NCBI GenBank assembly: GCA_030683705.1
Contig: JAUXPP010000163.1
Span: forward strand, 1-41,514
DNA: 41,514 bases
Direction: 5' to 3'
DNA from: Polaromonas sp.
Lineage (GTDB): Bacteria > Pseudomonadota > Gammaproteobacteria > Burkholderiales > Burkholderiaceae_C
Below are positions 31,320 to 39,185 of the stretch, piece by piece (position 1 is the first letter of the stretch; every line of letters starts with the position of its first letter). Under the pieces are notes generated by a model. That model was given only the letters and a program-made list of their open reading frames with translations, did not search any database and had not been told where the DNA came from. The translations under genes were made by a program, and so were the position numbers.

Positions 31320-33668
31320 ATGAACGCCGCGCCCGCCACGGACACGCCTTATGTTGTCGCCGTGCGCGCGCTGTGTGATTTCACCGCCAAGCGCGGCGAC
31401 CTGGATTTGCGTTTCACGCCGTCGCCCTCCGCGATCGAAGGCATGGCCGGTCACCGCATGGTGGCGATGCGGCGCCCCGTCCACTACCAGACCGAAGTCA
31501 GCCTGAGCGGCGAATACCTCGATCTGCGCGTGCGCGGCCGCGCCGACGGCTACGACGCCGAGGCCGGCCAGCTCGAGGAGGTCAAGACCTACCGCGGCAA
31601 CCTCGACGCCATGCGCGAGAACCACCGGCAGCTGCACTGGGCCCAGCTCAAGGTGTATGGCCACCTGCTGTGTTGCCGTGACGGCCTGGCGCAGATCAGG
31701 CTTGCGCTGGTGTACTTCAACGTCGCCACGCAGGACGAAACCCTGCTGGTCGAGTCGTGCACTGCGGACGAGCTGCGGGCCTTTTTCGAGGACCAGTGCC
31801 AGCGCTTTCTCGGCTGGGCGCGCCGGGAACTCGCGCACCGTGCCGCACGCGATCAGGCGCTCGCGGCACTGCCGTTCCCGCACGCGGATTTCCGCCCCGG
31901 CCAGCGCGAACTGGCTGAGGCGGTCTACAAGTCGGCCAGCAGCGGGCGTTGCCTGATGGCGCAGGCGCCCACCGGCATCGGCAAAACCATAGGAACGGTG
32001 TTTCCGCTGCTCAAGGCCTGCCCGACACAGCGGCTGGACAAGGTGTTTTTTCTGGCGGCCAAGACACCTGGGCGGCAACTGGCGCTCGATGCGCTGGCGC
32101 TGATCAAGCGGGCCGCGCCGGCGCTGCCGCTGCGTGTGCTGGAGCTGGTGGCACGGGGCAAGGCCTGCGAACATCCCGACAAGGCCTGCCACGGCGAGTC
32201 CTGCCCGCTGGCCCGCGGCTTTTACGATCGCCTGCCGGCAGCGCGCGAGGCGGCGGTGGACCGGGCCGCCGTGCATCCCGGGCCGCTGGACAAGGGCGCG
32301 CTGCGCGAAGTCGCACTGGCCCACGACATCTGTCCCTACTACCTGGGCCAGGACCTGCTGCACTGGAGCGATGTGGTGGTGGGCGACTACAACTATTACT
32401 TCGACGTCAATGCCATGTTGCATGCGCAGGCGCAGGCCGGCCAGTGGCGCGTGAGTGTGCTGGTGGACGAGGCCCACAACCTGGTCGAGCGCGCGCGCAA
32501 GATGTATTCGGCCGAACTCGTTCCCGCGCGCCTGGCAGTGGCCCGGCAGGCCGCACCACCGGCGATTCGCAAGGTGCTGGACGGCCTGGCGCGGGGCTGG
32601 CGGGCCCTGCACCGGGACCAGGCGGAGGACTACCGGGTGTATGAGGAGGTGCCGCAGGATTTCCGCGGCGCGTTGCAGCAGACGGCCAGCGCCATCCTGG
32701 ACCACCTGGCCGACCATCCCGCGGGTATCGCCGCTCCCCTGCAGGACTTTTTCTTCGAGGTGCTGCATTTCTCGCGCATGGCCGAGCTGCTGGGTGCACA
32801 TTCGCTGTTCGACATCACGCTGGACGAGGGCGGCGCGCTGCTGTGCCTGCGCAACGTGGTGCCCGCGCCATTCCTGGCGCCGCGTTTTGCCGCCGCGCGT
32901 TCGGCGGCCCTGTTTTCCGCGACGCTGGGGCCGGCCGGGTATTACAGCGACTTGCTGGGCCTGCCGGAGGACACCGCCTGGATCGACGTGGCTTCGCCTT
33001 TCAGGGCCGAGCAGTTGTCGGTCCGGGTGGTCGATGACGTCTCCACGCGTTTTCAGCATCGCGGCAATTCGCTCTTGCCGATGGTGGAGCTGATGGCCAG
33101 GCAATACGCCGCCGCCCCCGGCAATTACCTCAGTTTTGTCAGCAGCTTCGACTACCTGCAGCAACTGATCGCCCTGTTCCGCGCGCGGCATCCGGCGATC
33201 CCGGTCTGGGAGCAGTCGCGCGGGATGGAAGAAAGCGCCAAGCAGGGGTTTCTCGAGCGCTTCACGGCGGTGTCCGGCGGTATCGGTTTTGCCGTGCTGG
33301 GCGGCGCGTTTGCCGAGGGCATTGACCTGCCGGGCAAGCGCCTGATCGGCGCCTTTGTCGCGACGCTGGGCTTGCCGCAGATCAACCCGGTCAACGAGCA
33401 GATCAAGGCACGCATGGAGGCCAGTTTCGGCCGCGGCTACGACTACACCTACTTCTACCCGGGCCTGCAGAAAGTGGTGCAGGCGGCCGGCCGGGTGATA
33501 CGCACCGAGTCCGACAGCGGTGTGGTCTACCTGATCGATGACAGGTATGCGGCGGCGCAGGTGCAGCAGCTGTTTCCTGGCTGGTGGAAGGTGGAGAGGC
33601 TGCAGGCGCGGTTGCCGCGGGCCACGGCTGCGAAGAAGGACGGCCTGCCTTCCATTGACCTTGTTTGA
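31320..33668 (+). CDS. DinG/XPD-family iron-sulfur helicase with N-terminal Cas4-like nuclease domain
   Basis: ATP-dependent DNA helicase of 782 residues. Residues 1-185 look like a PD-(D/E)xK nuclease: RGRADG (Asp76), EEVKT (Glu87, Lys89), then HWAQLKVYGHLL. The helicase core follows: Walker A APTGIGKT (216-223), Walker B/DEAH LVDEAH (381-386) and motif VI near AAGRVIRTESD. Four Cys (283, 290, 295, 338; ACEHPDKACHGESC and DICPYYLG) should ligate the [4Fe-4S] cluster of XPD/DinG helicases. ATG 31320 is chosen because earlier sequence includes the LexA box and overlaps the channel gene's end. Probable role: DNA repair or replication-fork processing under SOS control. Confidence 0.9.
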   Translation: MNAAPATDTPYVVAVRALCDFTAKRGDLDLRFTPSPSAIEGMAGHRMVAMRRPVHYQTEVSLSGEYLDLRVRGRADGYDAEAGQLEEVKTYRGNLDAMRENHRQLHWAQLKVYGHLLCCRDGLAQIRLALVYFNVATQDETLLVESCTADELRAFFEDQCQRFLGWARRELAHRAARDQALAALPFPHADFRPGQRELAEAVYKSASSGRCLMAQAPTGIGKTIGTVFPLLKACPTQRLDKVFFLAAKTPGRQLALDALALIKRAAPALPLRVLELVARGKACEHPDKACHGESCPLARGFYDRLPAAREAAVDRAAVHPGPLDKGALREVALAHDICPYYLGQDLLHWSDVVVGDYNYYFDVNAMLHAQAQAGQWRVSVLVDEAHNLVERARKMYSAELVPARLAVARQAAPPAIRKVLDGLARGWRALHRDQAEDYRVYEEVPQDFRGALQQTASAILDHLADHPAGIAAPLQDFFFEVLHFSRMAELLGAHSLFDITLDEGGALLCLRNVVPAPFLAPRFAAARSAALFSATLGPAGYYSDLLGLPEDTAWIDVASPFRAEQLSVRVVDDVSTRFQHRGNSLLPMVELMARQYAAAPGNYLSFVSSFDYLQQLIALFRARHPAIPVWEQSRGMEESAKQGFLERFTAVSGGIGFAVLGGAFAEGIDLPGKRLIGAFVATLGLPQINPVNEQIKARMEASFGRGYDYTYFYPGLQKVVQAAGRVIRTESDSGVVYLIDDRYAAAQVQQLFPGWWKVERLQARLPRATAAKKDGLPSIDLV

Positions 33669-33688
33669 GGACTTCTGGTGTGCCTGCG

Positions 33689-34140
33689 CCTGTTGGCCGG
33701 GGGGTGCCCGGCGGCAACTCACTTTCTTTTGCTTCGCCAAAAGAAAGTAAGCAAAGGTCACGCAGTGGGGATTCGCTCACTTCGCGAAGCGAAGTTACGC
33801 GAATACCAAAAGGCGACCCTGCTGTCTGCGTCCCTCCGCTTCGCTACGGGCAACCAGCGGTGCTCGGTCCAGCCGGGGTCGAGCTCGAACTCGCCTTCGG
33901 CTCAGACAATCGCTCGCCCTTGTCCGTCTGGACCTCCGCTCCTAGTCGCATACAGAAGGGTGGGATAGAAAACCAATGCGGGGGCAAAAATCCGGAGTCC
34001 TTGAAGCGCGAAGCGCTTCAAGGACGGGAATCCCAACGTACGGCCATGTTTGCACGCGAGTGCAGCGCACGCGGCCACATGAAGTCCCCCTCCATCGCCC
34101 GGCGGGGCGAGGGAGGGGTTAGGGGTGGGAGTGGGGAGTT
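33689..34140. repeat. Long dispersed repeat, unit 1 (about 452 bp)
   Basis: Unit 1 begins CCTGTTGGCCGGGG and ends GGGAGTGGGGAGTT. It shares with unit 2 (34187-34557) the opening, an 11-bp perfect hairpin, CTCGAACTCGCCTTCGGCTC followed by AGACAATCGC, TGTTTGCACGCGAG and CGCACGCGGCCACATGA. It carries two extra inserts absent in unit 2, each with its own inverted repeat (CTTCGCGAAGCGAAG near 33780-33796 and CCTTGAAGCGCGAAGCGCTT near 34000-34022). Similar sequences appear in many proteobacterial intergenic regions in my recollection. Confidence 0.8.
33721..33748. repeat. Hairpin in repeat unit 1, perfect 11-bp stem
   Basis: ACTTTCTTTTG (33721-33731) and CAAAAGAAAGT (33738-33748) enclose CTTCGC. 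The equal element in unit 2 is at 34219-34246. Confidence 0.75.
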
Positions 34141-34186
34141 CAGTCCTGCTGTCTGTAGCAGAACCGGGTGCTCGGGCTTGCCAAGG

Positions 34187-34557
34187 CCTGTTGGCCGGGG
34201 GTTGCCCGGCGGCAACTCACTTTTCTTTGTCTCGCCAAAGAAAAGTAAGCAAAAGAAAGGCGACCCGATGGTCTGGGTCCCCTGCGCTGCGCTCCGGGGC
34301 AACCTGCGGTGCTCGCCGAAAACGGGGCCGGGCTCGAACTCGCCTTCGGCTCAGACAATCGCCCGTCCTGATCCGTTGTCGGCTGCGCTCCTAGGCCCAG
34401 CCCGACGGGTGGGGGAGAAAGCCAATACCGAATTCAAGGACGGGAATCCCAAGCGGCCGTCATGTTTGCACGCGAGCGCAGCGCACGCGGCCACATGAGG
34501 CTCCCTTCTCTCGCCCAGCGGGGTGAGGGAAGGGCGGGGGGTTGGGAGTGGGGAGTT
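34187..34557. repeat. Long dispersed repeat, unit 2 (about 371 bp)
   Basis: Same orientation as unit 1 and 46 bp after it. It shows the same order of landmarks, with a hairpin whose stem differs from unit 1 in matched positions on both arms (see findings). It lacks the two inserts of unit 1. Confidence 0.8.
34219..34246. repeat. Hairpin in repeat unit 2, perfect 11-bp stem
   Basis: ACTTTTCTTTG (34219-34229) and CAAAGAAAAGT (34236-34246) enclose TCTCGC. Compared with unit 1 the C of one arm and the G of the other have moved together. Confidence 0.75.
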
Positions 34558-34633
34558 AAGGCCTCCCGAAGCAGGCAAACCGCAACGGCAGCGTGCTGCA
34601 ACAGGCGGTTGGAGTTGAAACCGATTTATGAAT

Positions 34634-34690
34634 AAAATCGGCCTTCAGCCCTTATTGGACGGGCGTAAGCAGCTATCAAACCGATAGCAA
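34634..34690 (+). repeat. Family-type short repeat, copy D
   Basis: AAAATCGGCCTTCAGCCCTT, then ATTGGAC, GCGTAAGCAGCTATCAAA and the palindrome GCTATC-N5-GATAGC (34672-34688). It ends three bases before the TAG stop (34693-34695, minus strand) of the LuxR-like gene. Confidence 0.75.
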
Positions 34691-34692
34691 AA

Positions 34693-34983
34693 CTAGTTGA
34701 TCAAGCCGCGTTGCCGGGCTGCAAACACGGCCTGCATGCGGTTCGACACGCGCAGCAGGCCGTAGAGGATCTGCACATGGCCGCGCACCGTGTGATGCGA
34801 CAGGTCCAGCTTGCGGGCGATCAGTTTGTCGGGCAGGCCTTCACAGAGCAGGCTCAGCACTTCGGACTGGCGCGAGGTCAGGCGCGGGGCTGGCTCCCCG
34901 GATTGCGTCACCTCGGCGGCGGGCGGCATGCCTGCGCCATGGGGTGCATGGTTTTCAACCTGGTGCGCATGTAAATTGTTCAT
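34693..34983 (-). CDS. LuxR-type HTH-only regulator
   Basis: Small regulator of 96 residues from the ATG at 34983. A longer frame to 35046 would begin with TTG and lacks support. Residues 1-34 are His/Pro/Ala-rich and low in structure. Residues 35-96 are a LuxR/GerE HTH: LTSRQSEVLSLLCEGLPDKL and IARKLDLSHHTVRGHVQILY, ending LRVSNRMQAVFAARQRGLI. There is no receiver domain. It lies 101 bp after the histidine kinase gene on the same strand, with repeat copy D just past its stop. Function may be to modify the output of the adjacent two-component system. Confidence 0.8.
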   Translation of the reverse strand: MNNLHAHQVENHAPHGAGMPPAAEVTQSGEPAPRLTSRQSEVLSLLCEGLPDKLIARKLDLSHHTVRGHVQILYGLLRVSNRMQAVFAARQRGLIN

Positions 34984-35084
34984 GCGTGAATTAGACCGGC
35001 GCAACAAGTTCGTCGCAAGCGCTGGTGTCGCCGGTTGTGTCCCCAAAAATAGCTACACAAGCGCCGGCGGCAGTCATGCAGCTG

Positions 35085-37034
35085 TCATGCCGGATTGCGC
35101 TTTTCCGGCAGCCACAGCCGCAGCCAGGTGCCGTCGCCCTGCGGCTCCCAGTGCAGCTGGCCGCCTATCGACTGGGCGCGGCGCAGCTGGTTGTGCAGGC
35201 CCTTGCCGCCGTTGCGCATCGCGCTGTCCAGCTCGAAGCCCTGGCCGTTGTCGCTGATGGTGACGATCACCCCGTCGACACCCTCGCGTGCCTGCACCGC
35301 GGTGCTGACGCGGATTTCGCTGGCCTGCGTGTGTTTGAGGATGTTGGTAAACGCCTCCTGCAGGATACGCAGGATGTGCAGCGCGTTGCGCGGGTCCAGC
35401 CAGTCGAGCGCCGGAAGGTCCACCACCTCCCAGCGCAGGGCGATGCCGGCGGCAGCCAGCCGCGGCCCCAGGCGAAAGCGCAGTGTGGCCAGCAGCAGCA
35501 GCAGGTCGGCCTCGACCGGCTCCATCGAGTCGATGGTGAGCTTCAGGTCGTCGATGCAGCCCTTGAGCACCTCGGCCACGTCCGCTTCGCTGAGGCGCCC
35601 GCCTTCGACCACGCGCAGCGCGCTCACGAGCGAGGAGCCGAGGCCGTCGTGCATGTCCTGCGTCAGCCGCTGGCGCTCGTTGCTCAGGGTCTGGAGGTGC
35701 TCGATCCGGCTCATCCGTTCATAACTGGTGGCCAGTTCGGCTTCACGGTCACGCAGGCTTTTCGCCAGGTTGGCGTTGACCTGCTCGGCTTCGCCGATCG
35801 CGCCCACATAACGCCTGAAAATAATGTAGCCGAACATCACAAACAGCCCGATGATGCCGTAGGGGTTGGTGTACACCCCTTCGGGACTGACCCAGTTGTT
35901 TTGCAGCGCCAGGTCGTACGCGCTCAGGGCAATGGTCGCCGCAAACCAGCCTGCCATCAGCCACACCTCGCGCGAGCGGGTGCGCAGGGCATTGCGCAGC
36001 GCATCCACGGAAATAAGCACCGCAAACGGCAACATCAGCAGGTACAGCAGCGGCGTGATCAGCACCAGGTCGGGCACCAGTGCGACCAGGCCGGGCAGTG
36101 TCAGCACATTGCATGCGAGCGTGATGCCGATCAGGCAAGGCGTCAGCCATCGCAGGGGCCGCTTGTGCAAATGCTCCATGAAGCTGTTGACCAGCACGAT
36201 CAGCCACATCAGCGAAGACACCGTGATCCACTGAAGCCAGACGTCGTCGAGCGGCAGGTCATTGCCGCCGATGTAATAGTGTTGCATGCGCACAAACGCC
36301 GCCACCGAGGTGAAGAAGAACAGCAGGTAAAGCGACTCATGCCGCCGCTTGCACCAGAACGACAGTGAAAACAGGCCCAGCGCCAGGAAGGCCGAGACAC
36401 CCACAAACGGCAATTGATTTTGAAGAAATGCGCGCACCTGGTAACGCCAGACCAGCTGCCGCGCCGTCCCCACCCGCACTGTCGACAGCGCGCTGCCGCT
36501 GGCCTGCAGCCGGTTGATGCGCAGCAGCACACTGGCTGGGGCCGGCACGCCGGCAGCGCCGTTGAGCCGCAGCAGCAGCGGATGGTTGTAGCCGTTGTGA
36601 ACCAGGCTGCCTTCGGACTGGTAGAGCAGTTGGCCGTCGCCGTAAATCGCCAGCTGGCCTATGGTTTTCCAGCGCGGAATATAAAGGTGCAGGGCCTCTG
36701 ACGCAGGTGGCAGGCCCGCCAGATCCAGGCGGTACCAGTCGGTGACGACGCGGCCGGTGCCCGAGGGGCCCAGGATGTCGCGCGGCGCGGTGTAGGGCAG
36801 CACGATGTCCTGCCAGCCGCCGGCGGGTAGCGCCTCATCGGCGGCATCGGGCGCGGGGGGTGTGAAGTCATGGCCGGCGACAGACAGCAGTTGCGCCCGC
36901 ACCAGGTGGGCAGCCGTGTCGCCGCTGGCCCAGGCGCAGCCCGCGGCGGAACAAGCCAGCACCAGCAGCACCCACACCCTCCGGGCCTGGTGCTGGATGC
37001 TAGCCCTCCAGCAAGCCCTGGTTTCTGGCTTCAT
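35085..37034 (-). CDS. 7TM-DISM-type sensor histidine kinase (NarX-like class)
   Basis: Membrane sensor kinase of 649 residues from the ATG at 37034, which follows AGAGGCGATTT on the minus strand; earlier Met codons exist but overlap the regulator more. After a signal/anchor helix (about residues 20-40) there is a periplasmic DISM-type sensory domain with LYIPRWKTIGQLAIYGDGQL, then seven hydrophobic helices from about 205 to 410 (7TMR-DISM). A coiled-coil linker (EAELATSYERMSRIEHLQTL) leads to the H-box DMHDGLGSSL (His462) and ATPase domain (FTNILKHTQASEIRVS, ISDNGQGFEL, GGKGLHNQLRRA). It overlaps the response regulator's end by 35 bp. Ligand unknown. Confidence 0.9.
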   Translation of the reverse strand: MKPETRACWRASIQHQARRVWVLLVLACSAAGCAWASGDTAAHLVRAQLLSVAGHDFTPPAPDAADEALPAGGWQDIVLPYTAPRDILGPSGTGRVVTDWYRLDLAGLPPASEALHLYIPRWKTIGQLAIYGDGQLLYQSEGSLVHNGYNHPLLLRLNGAAGVPAPASVLLRINRLQASGSALSTVRVGTARQLVWRYQVRAFLQNQLPFVGVSAFLALGLFSLSFWCKRRHESLYLLFFFTSVAAFVRMQHYYIGGNDLPLDDVWLQWITVSSLMWLIVLVNSFMEHLHKRPLRWLTPCLIGITLACNVLTLPGLVALVPDLVLITPLLYLLMLPFAVLISVDALRNALRTRSREVWLMAGWFAATIALSAYDLALQNNWVSPEGVYTNPYGIIGLFVMFGYIIFRRYVGAIGEAEQVNANLAKSLRDREAELATSYERMSRIEHLQTLSNERQRLTQDMHDGLGSSLVSALRVVEGGRLSEADVAEVLKGCIDDLKLTIDSMEPVEADLLLLLATLRFRLGPRLAAAGIALRWEVVDLPALDWLDPRNALHILRILQEAFTNILKHTQASEIRVSTAVQAREGVDGVIVTISDNGQGFELDSAMRNGGKGLHNQLRRAQSIGGQLHWEPQGDGTWLRLWLPEKRNPA

Positions 37035-37689
37035 AAATCGCCTCTGCCTTGGAGCTGACCTTGAGCTTGACATAAATGCGGCGCACATAGGTCTGCACGG
37101 TGTGCACCGACACCTGCATCAGCCGGGCGATCTCGTCGGCGGTGAAACCCTTGGTGATCAGTTCCAGCACCTGTTTTTCGCGGCTGGACAGCTGCGCCTG
37201 CTCCTCTGCGCGTTCCGCCGGCTGGGCGACACGGGCGGGCGCGGGCGCCTGGCGGAAACGCGTCAGGATCTGCCGCGCGATCAGCGGGCTGATCGGGCTG
37301 CCGCCGCCGTGCAGGCTCCGGATTTCCGCCAGCATGTTCTCCGGCGCGCTGTCCTTGAGCAGGTAACCCGAGGCACCGGCTTCGATCGACTGAAGCACAT
37401 GGGCCTCGTCGCCGAAGGTGGTGCAGACCATCACCGCGCACCCCGGCCAGCGCAGGTGGGCCGCCTGGATCACGTCGATGCCCGAGCCGTCGGGCAGGCC
37501 CAGGTCCACCAGCAGGACATCGGCCGCCGCGGCCTGCAGCGCCTGCAAGCCTTGTGCTCGCGTGCTGGCCACACTCACCAGCTGCACGTCGGCCGAGGCC
37601 GCAATGGCCGTCGCGATGGCGGTCTGGAAATGGACATCGTCTTCCACGAGGGCCACATGAATGCGCGGGCTGGCTGGGTCTGGGGGCAT
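37000..37689 (-). CDS. NarL-family response regulator
   Basis: Two-domain regulator of 229 residues. The receiver has the acidic pair VALVEDDVHF, the phospho-acceptor Asp62 (VLLVDLGLPDGSGID) and Lys112 (GYLLKDSAPENML). The LuxR-type HTH (LSSREKQVLELITKGFTADE, then IARLMQVSVHTVQTYVRRIY) is at about 165-225. Its end overlaps the kinase start by 35 bp, so the pair are co-translated. The binding site is unknown, but genes beside it include the HTH-only protein. Confidence 0.9.
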   Translation of the reverse strand: MPPDPASPRIHVALVEDDVHFQTAIATAIAASADVQLVSVASTRAQGLQALQAAAADVLLVDLGLPDGSGIDVIQAAHLRWPGCAVMVCTTFGDEAHVLQSIEAGASGYLLKDSAPENMLAEIRSLHGGGSPISPLIARQILTRFRQAPAPARVAQPAERAEEQAQLSSREKQVLELITKGFTADEIARLMQVSVHTVQTYVRRIYVKLKVSSKAEAIYEARNQGLLEG

Positions 37690-38165
37690 GGCTGGTGGGT
37701 TCGGGGCTGCAGCGCCCGGGTCCAGGCGGCAGTCTGTATTTTGCGCCAGGGTGCCGCTGCGCCTGTCCCCAGTTTTGGTGACAGGGGCTGCTGGCGGCTT
37801 GCCACCCGCCGTCCCCGGCCCGGGCCGGACCGCGGGGCGACGTCGCAGCCGCTATTGATTTGATAGCTGGTTACGCAAGCGTCGCAAGGGCTGGAGGCCA
37901 GTTTGACCTGATTTTTTCGGGCACGTCGCTTTGCATGAGCCATTATCCTGCCGGGGCGATGGGACTCAAAGCTGTGATTTTCCGGCAGGTCGTTCCGGAA
38001 CGTCCCGAACGCGCAGCGATAGCGCTTTTTTTTTGGTGCACTTAAGCCCACATCGATGCATGGTGTTGATGTCATGCACATGACAGACTGCACACACTAA
38101 TTTGGGCCGCAACGCGCTGCTAGCCTGTGTGCAGGGCGATCCTGCTCTGCACTTCAAGGGAATGC
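37690..38165. other. Divergent intergenic region, about 476 bp, no gene seen
   Basis: It separates the response regulator from the chalcone-isomerase-like gene. It holds repeat copy E (37851-37919) and a weak GC stem with a run of T (about 38010-38034). I see no coding sequence and no clear promoter. Confidence 0.6.
37851..37919 (-). repeat. Family-type short repeat, copy E
   Basis: Read on the minus strand: AAAATCAGGTCAAACTGGCC, then TCCAGCCCTTGCGACGCTTG, CGTAACCAGCTATCAAATCA and ATAGC. Its order matches A and D. The core palindrome GCTAT-N7-ATAGC is at 37851-37867. Confidence 0.75.
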
Positions 38166-38747
38166 ATGAAAACCTCCTCCTTCAAAAAGCTGGCATTGAA
38201 CACCTTGGCAGTCATGGCTTTCGCGGCGGCTGCCTTGCCCGCCGACGCGCAAGATGCCGCCGTGTCCGTGCGGTCCACCGCCTCGCTTCAGCTCAACGGC
38301 GCAGGCATACGCAAGGATGCAGAGCGGGGACTGTATGCCGCCGCCCTGTATCTCGAAAGCAGACTGTCCACGCCCCAGGCCGTCTTGAGTCATCCCGGCG
38401 CCAAGCAGTTGCGCTTCATGATGCTCCGGGACATCAGCGCCGCCGACATGGGCGATTTGCTGGCGCGCGCCATGCAATCAAGCGCCAGTGATGAACAGTT
38501 GTGGAAGCTGGCTCCTGCGCTGTTCCGTCTGGGAGCGGTTTTTGGAGAGCAGAAAAAATTGCACGCGGGCGACACTTTCGAGATCACATCCTTGCCGGGC
38601 AAGGGCACGTCCATCAGCATCAACGGGCGGCTACAGGGTGCAACTTTTGAGGAGCCCGGGCTTTTTGAAGCGCTGCTGGGCATATGGTTGGGACCACGCC
38701 CTGCGGACTTGCTTCTCAAAAGCAGCTTGCTCGGCCGAGCCGTTTGA
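38166..38747 (+). CDS. Secreted chalcone isomerase-like domain protein
   Basis: Predicted periplasmic protein of 193 residues. The ATG at 38166 follows AAGGGA; an in-frame GTG-like start at 38127 would miss the signal peptide. MKTSSFKKLALNTLAVMAFA plus AAALPADAQ is a signal peptide. The mature part has LQLNGAGIRKDAERGLYAAA, LRFMMLRDISAADMGDLLAR and PGLFEALLGIWLGPRPADLL, the pattern of bacterial CHI-like proteins, which usually have no chalcone isomerase activity and are implicated in envelope or fatty-acid-related roles. No nearby gene clarifies function. Confidence 0.8.
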   Translation: MKTSSFKKLALNTLAVMAFAAAALPADAQDAAVSVRSTASLQLNGAGIRKDAERGLYAAALYLESRLSTPQAVLSHPGAKQLRFMMLRDISAADMGDLLARAMQSSASDEQLWKLAPALFRLGAVFGEQKKLHAGDTFEITSLPGKGTSISINGRLQGATFEEPGLFEALLGIWLGPRPADLLLKSSLLGRAV

Positions 38748-38810
38748 GTTTCCCCGCGGGCGGTGGCACCTGACGCCGGCGCGGTGAGGGGCTGGCTTGC
38801 CAGCCTGGCC

Positions 38811-39185
38811 TCAATCCGCGAACGTGCGCACGAAGTCGAGCGACGACACCACGCCGCGGATGTCCTGGCCCTCGGCGACCACCACATGATGGATGTTCGA
38901 TTCGACCATCAGCCGGGCCACCTCGCCCAGGCTGGCGTCCGGCCGCACGGTGACCGGCTTGTAGGTGCTCAGCTGCCAGGCGCGGGCTCCGGGCGGCGCG
39001 GACCCGCCGGCATGCTGGCGCAGCAGGTCGGTGCTGCTGATGACGCCCAGCACATTGCCCTGGTCGACCACGGGCATCCAGCTCAGGCCATGGGCCACCA
39101 TCCGGGCTTCGACGGCCTGCAGCGTGTCGTCAGGACCGGCGGTATGCACCTGGCGGTTCATCAGGGAGGCAATGGTCCGGCTCAT
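38811..39185 (-). CDS. CBS-domain pair protein
   Basis: Protein of 124 residues consisting of two CBS domains: SRTIASLMNRQVHTAGPDDT with GLSWMPVVDQGNVLGVISST, then TVRPDASLGEVARLMVESNI with HHVVVAEGQDIRGVVSSLDF. Such pairs bind adenine nucleotides and often regulate partner enzymes. The start overlaps the ppsA stop by 4 bp (39182-39185), suggesting it senses energy state for PEP synthase. A larger upstream frame is a ppsA shadow. Confidence 0.88.
   Translation of the reverse strand: MSRTIASLMNRQVHTAGPDDTLQAVEARMVAHGLSWMPVVDQGNVLGVISSTDLLRQHAGGSAPPGARAWQLSTYKPVTVRPDASLGEVARLMVESNIHHVVVAEGQDIRGVVSSLDFVRTFAD

Larger units (their letters stand above)
33669..34692. other. Intergenic region of about 1 kb with repeats, no gene supported
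   Basis: Between the helicase and the LuxR-like gene lie two units of a dispersed repeat (33689-34140 and 34187-34557) and repeat copy D (34634-34690). A long open frame through both repeat units on the plus strand has no plausible start or protein features and is not called as a gene. Confidence 0.7.

Noticed and set aside
33665..34498. Plus-strand open frame of 277 codons over both repeat units
   Set aside because: Starts inside the helicase end, crosses two copies of a non-coding repeat, and shows no domain or ribosome-binding site.
38010..38034. GCGC stem with a run of T as terminator
   Set aside because: The stem is only four base pairs and no gene ends just before it on that strand.
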